The translations under genes and the position numbers were made by a program. A DNA stretch of 64,000 bases from an uncultured Eubacteriales bacterium. Lineage in GTDB: Bacteria > Bacillota > Clostridia > Oscillospirales > Acutalibacteraceae. Within the stretch, counting starts at the first letter, position 1. The number at the start of each line of letters is the position of its first letter. The stretch covers positions 16,638-80,637 of the forward strand of contig CAKSWC010000009.1 in assembly GCA_934511365.1 (NCBI GenBank). Direction: 5' to 3'. Shown piece after piece: positions 57,982 to 64,000 of the stretch. The notes beneath the pieces were generated by a model, which did no database searches, was not told where the DNA came from, and saw only the letters and a program-made list of their open reading frames with translations.

Positions 57982-59091
57982 ATGGTTTTATCGAATTTAA
58001 AATACGTTGACAGGAACTTTTCTGTTGTGAGCGGAAGCATTGAAACCGAAAACGGAAAAATTGCTTCTCTTCGGTCTGCAAAAGACGGAACGGATATGAG
58101 CGGACTTCTTGCGCTGCCCGGTTTTGTGGATATCCATACGCATGGCGGAGACGGAGTCGATTGGTGCGACAAAGACGAAAAAAAGCTTCAAAAGCTTTCA
58201 ATGTACTATGCAAAGAGGGGCGTTACTTCAGTTTGCCCAACAACCATGACCTTGCCGGAAAGCGAACTGACTTCAATTCTTGAAGCTATTGAAAAACTTA
58301 AAGGCAGTGAGAGCGGTGCCTTTATTCACGGAATCAACATGGAGGGGCCGTATATTTCATATGAAAAGCGCGGTGCGCAAAATCCGGACTATATTAGACC
58401 GGCCGATGTGAGCGAGTTTGAACGCCTTAATGCTGTTTCAAAAATTCTTCTTGTTGATCTTGCGCCGGAGACTGAGGGCGCGCTTCCATTTGCTCATGAG
58501 GTTTGCAAAAACGCCGTGTGTAGTGTTGCACACACGAGCGCAACCTTTGAGCAGGCGGAAAAAGGTTTTGAAAACGGCTTTACTCATGCAACCCATCTTT
58601 TTAACGCTATGACGGCTTTTGAAAGCAGAAAACCCGGAGTTGTCGGAGCCGTTTTTGCTTCTGACCGTGTGACTGCCGAGCTTATCTGCGACGGGTTCCA
58701 TCTTGCGCCGGAAACGGTTAAACTCGCCTTCAAAATTCTCGGTGCTCACCGTGCGGTTGCAATAAGTGATTCGCTCAGCAGCGCGGGCTGTGCGGACGGT
58801 GAATATATGCTCGGCGGCCAGAAGGTTATTGTGAAAAATGCACGCGCCCACCTTGAGGACGGAACCATCGCCGGAAGCACCACCAACCTTTTTGAAGAAT
58901 TCAGGAACCTTCTTTCCTTTTCAATTCCGTTTGAAGATGCGCTTGCCGCCTGTACAATCAATCCGGCGAGGGTGATCGGCGCCGACGGAATCTGCGGAAG
59001 TCTTGAAGAGGGGAAAAATGCTGATATCGTTTTTGTTGACGGTTCTATGAATTTAAAGCATGTGATGATAAAGGGAAAAATGATTTTCTGA
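57982..59091 (+). CDS. nagA: N-acetylglucosamine-6-phosphate deacetylase
   Basis: The 369-residue amidohydrolase converts GlcNAc-6-phosphate to GlcN-6-phosphate and acetate in amino-sugar and cell-wall recycling. Metal and substrate motifs are GFVDIHTHGGDGVDW, GINMEGPYISYEKRGAQNP, CSVAHTSATFEQAEKGF, THATHLFNAMTAF, ICDGFHLAPETV and the catalytic Asp in AISDSLSSAG. GGAGG precedes the ATG. nagB is not adjacent. Confidence 0.95.
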   Translation: MVLSNLKYVDRNFSVVSGSIETENGKIASLRSAKDGTDMSGLLALPGFVDIHTHGGDGVDWCDKDEKKLQKLSMYYAKRGVTSVCPTTMTLPESELTSILEAIEKLKGSESGAFIHGINMEGPYISYEKRGAQNPDYIRPADVSEFERLNAVSKILLVDLAPETEGALPFAHEVCKNAVCSVAHTSATFEQAEKGFENGFTHATHLFNAMTAFESRKPGVVGAVFASDRVTAELICDGFHLAPETVKLAFKILGAHRAVAISDSLSSAGCADGEYMLGGQKVIVKNARAHLEDGTIAGSTTNLFEEFRNLLSFSIPFEDALAACTINPARVIGADGICGSLEEGKNADIVFVDGSMNLKHVMIKGKMIF

Positions 59092-59092
59092 G

Positions 59093-59121
59093 TTGAATTT
59101 TCTTCTGAAATATGCTATGAT
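59093..59121 (+). promoter_or_regulatory. Promoter upstream of apgM
   Basis: TTGAAT (59093-59098) and TATGAT (59116-59121), 17-bp spacer, TGC before the -10. A stem (about 59180-59220, ACGCGGACGGC with GCCGTTTCTGCGT, imperfect) lies in the leader just ahead of the gene. Confidence 0.7.
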
Positions 59122-59231
59122 ATATAACGATTCGACTAAAAATGCGCAAAACTTTCGGTTTTGTTAATATATGAAAGGAAAGACGCGGACGGCCTGCTTT
59201 TCTTGCCGTTTCTGCGTTGACGGTGTGTTTC

Positions 59232-60452
59232 ATGAAATATGTTGTTGTTCTTTATGACGGAATGGCGGATTATCCCGTTCCGGCGCTCGGCGGAAAAACG
59301 CCGATGATGTGCGCAAAAAAGCCGCTTTTTGATTCTCTTGCCAAGCGCTCGGTTGTTGGACTTGTTAAAACCGTTGACGATTCCCTCAAGCCCGGAAGCG
59401 ATGTTGCAAACATGAGCGTTATGGGCTTTGACCCTCTGGAATATTACACCGGCCGTTCACCTCTTGAGGCGGTCAGCATAGGTGTTGATCTCCGCGATGA
59501 TGATGTTACGCTGCGCTGCAACCTTGTTACTCTTTCTGAGGACGAGCCTTATGAAAACAAAACAATGGTTGATTATTCCGCCGGCGATATTTCAACCGCC
59601 GAGGCTCATGAAATTATGAAAAGCGTTCAGGAACATTTCGGAAATGAAGTGTTTACATATTATCCGGGAGTGAGCTACCGCCATTGCCTTGTTGTTCACG
59701 GCGGAACGACCGACCTCGGCTCAATGACACCTCCACATGACATCAGCAAAAAAGTTATCGGCCCGTATCTTTCCGATAGCGCAAACGCTGAAAAACTTAT
59801 TGCCATGATGAAGGAAAGCTATAGCTTTTTGAAAGATCACCCGGTCAACAAAAAGCGTATTGCCGAAGGTAAACGACCGGCGAACTCAATTTGGCTTTGG
59901 GGCGAGGGTAAAAAGCCGATTCTTCCATCATTTGAAAGCCTTTTTGGACTTAAAGGCGCCGTGATTTCCGCCGTTGACCTGCTCAAAGGCATTGCCATCA
60001 GCGCAAAAATGGAGGCTCCCTTTGTTGAGGGTGCAACAGGATATATCGACACTAACTTTGAAGGCAAGGCTGAGGCCGCAATGGAAGAACTCAAAAACGG
60101 AAAAGACTTTGTCTATATTCATTTTGAAGCTCCTGATGAATGCGGCCATAGGAATGAACCGGAGAACAAGGTTCGTGCGATTGAGCTTATTGATGAGCGC
60201 GTTCTTCCGATTGTTCTTAAGGAACTTGAAAAATATGACGATTACAAAATTATGATTCTTCCGGATCACCCAACGCCGATTGTTACCATGACCCATGCGC
60301 GTGATCCCGTTCCGTTTATGATCTATCATAAGAAGCATGAGGTTGAAGGCGTTGAAACAATCAATGAGGAAACAGCCGCCGCAACAGGGGTTTTTGTTGA
60401 CAGGGGCTGCAAGTTAATGAAAATGTTTATATCGGAGGACAACGAACAATGA
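59232..60452 (+). CDS. apgM: Cofactor-independent phosphoglycerate mutase, ApgM type
   Basis: The 406-residue enzyme interconverts 2- and 3-phosphoglycerate. It starts KYVVVLYDGMADYPVPALGG; other ApgM features are SVMGFDPLEYYTGRSPLEA, LVVHGGTTDLGSMTPPHD, YIHFEAPDECGHRNEP and MILPDHPTPIVTMTHARDPV, whose Asp and His residues bind two metals. The SD is weak; a TTG at 59217 is the alternative. The stop overlaps the response regulator by 4 bases. Confidence 0.93.
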   Translation: MKYVVVLYDGMADYPVPALGGKTPMMCAKKPLFDSLAKRSVVGLVKTVDDSLKPGSDVANMSVMGFDPLEYYTGRSPLEAVSIGVDLRDDDVTLRCNLVTLSEDEPYENKTMVDYSAGDISTAEAHEIMKSVQEHFGNEVFTYYPGVSYRHCLVVHGGTTDLGSMTPPHDISKKVIGPYLSDSANAEKLIAMMKESYSFLKDHPVNKKRIAEGKRPANSIWLWGEGKKPILPSFESLFGLKGAVISAVDLLKGIAISAKMEAPFVEGATGYIDTNFEGKAEAAMEELKNGKDFVYIHFEAPDECGHRNEPENKVRAIELIDERVLPIVLKELEKYDDYKIMILPDHPTPIVTMTHARDPVPFMIYHKKHEVEGVETINEETAAATGVFVDRGCKLMKMFISEDNEQ

Positions 60453-61132
60453 GTAAAATTCTTATTATTGATGACGAAAGCGCCATTGCTAACCTTGTTT
60501 CCGATGCGCTTGAGGATGAGGGTTTTGAAACCGTTATATGCAGCGATGGAAACGAAGCATATGATTACATTGAATCGCATTCTTCAGAAATTTCTCTCAT
60601 CACTCTTGACATAATGATGCCGGGACTCAGCGGCCTTGAGCTTTGCCGGATGATCAGAAGCAAAGTTGATTGTCCAATAATTTTTGTTTCGGCAAAGGGC
60701 AAGACTCTTGACACTGTTCTCGGTCTTGAAATGGGCGGCGATGATTACATTTCCAAACCCTTTGTTGTTGAAGAGCTTGTTGCAAGGGTCAAGGCGCATT
60801 TGCGCCGTGAGGAACGCAACAGAGATATTTTTGAGGACGGAGTTATAAAAGTCGGAGATATTGAAATTCACACCGGCTCTTTTGAGGTTTTCAAAAACTC
60901 AAAGCCAATTCAGTTTTCTACCCGTGAGTTCCAGTTGCTTCAGTATCTCATGGAGAACGCCGGAAAGGTTTTGACTCGTGAGCAGATTTTCAGCCACGTT
61001 TGGGATACTGAATTCGGTGACATCGGAACCGTTGCAGTTAATATCAAAAGTATCAGAGATAAGCTTGACCCAAACAATGAATACATAAAGACTGTTTGGG
61101 GTGTTGGATACAAATTTGTTAAAACCCACTGA
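60449..61132 (+). CDS. OmpR-family response regulator
   Basis: The 227-residue regulator has a receiver domain (KILIIDDESAIANLVSDALE; phospho-acceptor Asp near 52 in LITLDIMMPGLSGLEL; FVSAKGKTLDTVLGLEMGGD with the Lys in DYISKPF) and a C-terminal winged helix (FSTREFQLLQYLMENAGKVL, GYKFVKTH). Its start overlaps apgM, so it is expressed with that glycolytic gene. The kinase gene follows 22 bp later. Confidence 0.93.
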   Translation: MSKILIIDDESAIANLVSDALEDEGFETVICSDGNEAYDYIESHSSEISLITLDIMMPGLSGLELCRMIRSKVDCPIIFVSAKGKTLDTVLGLEMGGDDYISKPFVVEELVARVKAHLRREERNRDIFEDGVIKVGDIEIHTGSFEVFKNSKPIQFSTREFQLLQYLMENAGKVLTREQIFSHVWDTEFGDIGTVAVNIKSIRDKLDPNNEYIKTVWGVGYKFVKTH

Positions 61133-61154
61133 GTTTTTGTAAGGACTTGTTTGA

Positions 61155-62438
61155 ATGACGAAAGACAGGAAAGCTAATATCATTGTTATACTTTTGTTTT
61201 TGGGTGTTATTGTTGCCTTTGCCTATTCATATAACGCCTCGGTCACAACGGCTGTCACTAATTCGGCATATAACGATGAGGAAAGTCTTAAAAAGTATAA
61301 CAATGAGATTATTGAAAAGCTCGGACAGACAAAGAGCACCGATGAATGGTCTGCGATTGTTGAACAGTACCGCGATATTGTTATCGTTATTGAAGACAGC
61401 GCAAACGAGGTTGTGACGCGCTCAAAGGACAGAAACTGGACTGCGCTTGACGTCAAGGTCAGAACCGCTTTTGAATATAAAAACAAAGCATACATGCTCA
61501 TTTCTTCCGTCTATCTTCTCAGAGATTACACGGCGGACAGCAAGGAGCTTGTAAAATTTGTTTTTGTTGAGTTTTTAATCGGACTTTCGGCGTTGTTTCT
61601 GCTTATTTTCATAATCTATACAATGATGCTCAAGCCATACCGTGAATTTTATCAGCTCATTGAGGAGTATGAACGCGGAAAAACGCTTTCAAAGCATCAT
61701 TTCAGGGGCTATATCGGCCATGTCTATGACCGCTTTGTTTCTTTGACGCGCAATCTTGAACATCAACAACAGAATCAACAGCGCATTATTGCCTCAATTT
61801 CTCATGACATCAAAACACCGCTGACCTCTATTCTTGGCTATGCCGAGCGTATTAAGAACGGAAATGTCAGTGAGGAAAAAAAGCTTCGCTATCTTGACAC
61901 CGTCTATGAAAAGGCTCTTGAAATTCAGGAGCTTGTTGATGAGTTTGACGAATATCTGAGCTATAACATGACAAAGCAGGTTCATACCGAAAAAATTGAT
62001 ACCGTAACTCTCAAAGAATCGCTTGAATATGAATATGGTACCGAACTTGAAATGTCCGGCGTTTCGTTCAGAATCGTCAACAATGCCGAAAAGGCAAGCG
62101 TTATGATTGACCGAACAAAGATGCGCCGCGTTTTCGGCAATATTATCGGAAACAGTGTTAAGCATATGCTGACCGATGACAAAAGAATAGAGATAGATTT
62201 TAACTGCGACCGGGAAAATGTCTATATTAACATAAACGACAGCGGCGAGGGCGTTGAGGACGAAAAGCTTGAAATAATTTTTGAGCCTCTCTATACCTCG
62301 GATGAGGGCAGACGCGTTGCCGGACTCGGACTTGCAATTTGCCGCGAAATTGTTGAAGCTCACGGCGGAAACATTTATGCCAAGCATTCTGCGCTTGGCG
62401 GTCTTGAGGTTTGCATTGAGCTTTCAAGAGTCAGGTAA
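61155..62438 (+). CDS. Two-component sensor histidine kinase
   Basis: The 427-residue kinase has two membrane segments (about 10-27 and 135-157) around a roughly 105-residue extracellular sensor region, then a short linker. The phospho-His is in IIASISHDIKTPLTSILGYA; the ATPase domain has the N box FGNIIGNSVKHML, G1 NDSGEGVEDEKLEIIFEPLY and G2 GLGLAICREIVEAHGG. It should phosphorylate the adjacent regulator. The signal is unknown. Confidence 0.92.
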   Translation: MTKDRKANIIVILLFLGVIVAFAYSYNASVTTAVTNSAYNDEESLKKYNNEIIEKLGQTKSTDEWSAIVEQYRDIVIVIEDSANEVVTRSKDRNWTALDVKVRTAFEYKNKAYMLISSVYLLRDYTADSKELVKFVFVEFLIGLSALFLLIFIIYTMMLKPYREFYQLIEEYERGKTLSKHHFRGYIGHVYDRFVSLTRNLEHQQQNQQRIIASISHDIKTPLTSILGYAERIKNGNVSEEKKLRYLDTVYEKALEIQELVDEFDEYLSYNMTKQVHTEKIDTVTLKESLEYEYGTELEMSGVSFRIVNNAEKASVMIDRTKMRRVFGNIIGNSVKHMLTDDKRIEIDFNCDRENVYININDSGEGVEDEKLEIIFEPLYTSDEGRRVAGLGLAICREIVEAHGGNIYAKHSALGGLEVCIELSRVR

Positions 62439-62468
62439 GAGACCGATTTAAAACAAGGAGCAGACCTG

Positions 62469-64000
62469 ATGGGAAAAAACAGGAAAAAAAACAATATCGT
62501 TCTCAAAAAGAACGATGAAATAACACTTGAAATAACGGCCTTAACCTCGCAGGGAAGCGGGGTAGGCCGTTTTGAATCAATGGCGGTTTTTGTTGAAGGA
62601 ACCGCTCCGGGCGACCTTATTCTTGCTCATATCATTCTTGTCAAGCAGAACTATGCCGTTGGTAAAATCAAGAAGATTATCAAGCCCTCAAAGCATAGGA
62701 TTCTCTGCGACTGCTCAGCGGCTGCTTCTTGCGGCGGATGTTCTTTTCGACATATTGACTATGCTGCCGAGCTTGAGGAAAAAAGATTGCGCGTTCAGTC
62801 CGCCTTTGAGCATATCGGGAAGCTTGACGTTTCGGTTAATGAAATTTTGAGTTCGGGAAGTACCGATCGTTACCGCAACAAGGCTCAATATCCGATTGAA
62901 CTTTCAAAAGAGGGGAAAACCCTCATCGGCTTTTACGCCAAGAAAAGCCACAGAATTGTTGATTGCCGCGACTGCCTTTTGCAGCCGGAAGAATTTCAGG
63001 GAATACTAAAAGTTATTGAGCATTGGGCGGCGCTTTGCGGAATCACTGTGTATGATGAGCAGGAAAAAAGAGGACTGCTGCGCCATATTTATCTGAGAAA
63101 AGGGTTCAGTACAGGTCAGATTATGGTCTGTCTTGTTGTTACTGACCGCCTTGTGAAGAATACTGATAAGCTTGTTGAGGCTTTGCTTGAAGAAAACGAA
63201 AATATTAAGAGCATTGTTCTGAATATCAATCCGAAGAACACAAATGTTGTGCTTTCAGATGAATGCATAACGCTTTGGGGCAGCGACTATATCGAAGATG
63301 AGCTTTGTTCTTTACGATTCAAAATTTCACCGCTTTCGTTTTTTCAAGTGAACCCGAAAGGCGCAGAAATTCTTTATAAAAAAGCTGCCGAGTATGCTGC
63401 TCTTACGGGCAGGGAAACGCTGCTTGACCTTTACTGCGGCACGGGCACAATAGGCCTTTCGATGGCAAAAAGCGCAGAAAGAGTTATAGGTGTTGAAATT
63501 ATTCCTCAGGCGATTGAAAACGCAAAGGAAAACGCAAAGCTCAACGGAATAGAAAACGCTGAGTTTTTCTGCGACGATGCTTCGGGTGCCGCTAAACGAA
63601 TCAGCGAAAGCAACACAAAGATTGACGTAATTGTTCTTGATCCGCCGCGCAAGGGATGCAGCCGCGACGTGATTGAAGCTACCGTAAGAATGGCGCCGGA
63701 ACGCATAGTTTATGTTTCCTGCGACCCGGCAACGCTTGCAAGAGACTGCGCGGCCTTTTCATCTCTCGGGTACGAAACAAAATATGCTACTGCGGTTGAC
63801 ATGTTCCCGAGAACTGCACATGTGGAGACGGTTGTACTGCTTTCCCACAAAAAGCCAGACGGACATATCAACGTAAAAGTCGAGTTTGGCGAGGGTGAGG
63901 GAAAAGTTCCGCTTGATAACATAGCTAAAAGAGCCGAAACATACAAGCCCAAAGAGCGAGTGACCTACAAAATGATAAAGGAGTACATAGAAGCTAAATA
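62469..64000 (+). CDS. 23S rRNA (uracil-5-)-methyltransferase RlmD/RumA type, 3' end cut by window
   Basis: The open frame runs from ATG 62469 (AAGGAG upstream) past the window end, 510 codons visible. A TRAM domain is followed by a four-cysteine 4Fe-4S set (CDC...CGGC in ILCDCSAAASCGGCSFRHI). The SAM fold has TLLDLYCGTGTIGLSMAKSA and the catalytic PRKGCSRDVIEATV and VSCDPATL regions. After the usual end (VVLLSHK) about 40 more residues follow (VEFGEGEGKVPLDNIAKRAE, TYKMIKEYIE), a C-terminal extension seen in some Clostridia. Target is probably U1939 or U747 of 23S rRNA. Confidence 0.88.
   Translation, partial: MGKNRKKNNIVLKKNDEITLEITALTSQGSGVGRFESMAVFVEGTAPGDLILAHIILVKQNYAVGKIKKIIKPSKHRILCDCSAAASCGGCSFRHIDYAAELEEKRLRVQSAFEHIGKLDVSVNEILSSGSTDRYRNKAQYPIELSKEGKTLIGFYAKKSHRIVDCRDCLLQPEEFQGILKVIEHWAALCGITVYDEQEKRGLLRHIYLRKGFSTGQIMVCLVVTDRLVKNTDKLVEALLEENENIKSIVLNINPKNTNVVLSDECITLWGSDYIEDELCSLRFKISPLSFFQVNPKGAEILYKKAAEYAALTGRETLLDLYCGTGTIGLSMAKSAERVIGVEIIPQAIENAKENAKLNGIENAEFFCDDASGAAKRISESNTKIDVIVLDPPRKGCSRDVIEATVRMAPERIVYVSCDPATLARDCAAFSSLGYETKYATAVDMFPRTAHVETVVLLSHKKPDGHINVKVEFGEGEGKVPLDNIAKRAETYKPKERVTYKMIKEYIEAK

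Noticed and set aside
59170..59240. Short ORF beginning ATGAAAGGAAAG in the apgM leader
   Set aside because: No SD, overlaps an imperfect hairpin and runs into apgM out of frame.
1..64000. CRISPR arrays, insertion sequences, rRNA operon
   Set aside because: No regularly spaced repeats, transposase frames or rRNA sequence were seen.

Overview
The window reads as a chromosomal segment of a spore-forming Clostridia-type Firmicute. It carries spoIIGA-sigE and spoIIID, Firmicute gene order around rnc-smc-ftsY and nadD-yqeK-rsfS, frequent TTG starts with strong Shine-Dalgarno (SD) sites, and several near-consensus sigma-A promoters. Base composition is moderate except for an AT-rich patch at about 36.8-38.0 kb. 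A gut Oscillospiraceae or Ruminococcaceae-like lineage is my inference from the overall flavour; the species cannot be read from the sequence.

Layout. 0-17.6 kb is a dense forward housekeeping block: ribosomal proteins L35 and L20, an rRNA/tRNA 2'-O-methyltransferase, DprA, topoisomerase I, TrmFO, RNase III, a radical SAM protein, SMC, FtsY, the RdgB nucleotide pyrophosphatase, YhbY, a NadD-YqeK fusion, RsfS and LeuS. 17.6-34.9 kb holds rpsU, an M24 aminopeptidase, HflX, a GH13 amylase, PrmA, TraX, an orphan acyltransferase, small lipoproteins, an AgcS amino-acid symporter with an unusual insert, thiamine pyrophosphokinase, an MFS transporter, an endolysin-like M23/SH3 protein, RmuC and an oligopeptide-binding lipoprotein. 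34.9-38 kb has a 29-codon peptide gene with its own promoter and terminator, then spoIIGA-sigE and an AT-rich island with a broken secreted protein. 38-47 kb has rpsB, tsf, a ketopantoate-reductase-like gene, murC and a heterodimeric ABC exporter.

47-53.8 kb is the most distinctive region. A LysR regulator stands ahead of an amino-acid (methionine-type) ABC uptake operon: an 11-codon leader ORF, MetQ, MetN, MetI, then a CMD/AhpD-like protein and an SDR. The MetQ protein is circularly permuted: its C-terminal half by the usual order comes first. The same 17-bp inverted repeat lies at the LysR promoter and at the classical activator position of the metQ promoter. 53.8-54.4 kb holds spoIIID and a CadC-like ArsR regulator, preceded by two related stem-loop leaders. 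One can sequester the spoIIID ribosome-binding site; the other starts at the predicted transcription start of the arsR gene.

54.8-64 kb has rimI-tsaD, a four-repeat fibronectin III secreted protein, tRNA-Lys, nagA, apgM overlapping a two-component system, and an rlmD-type methyltransferase cut by the window end. I see no CRISPR array, rRNA operon, intact insertion sequence or prophage.
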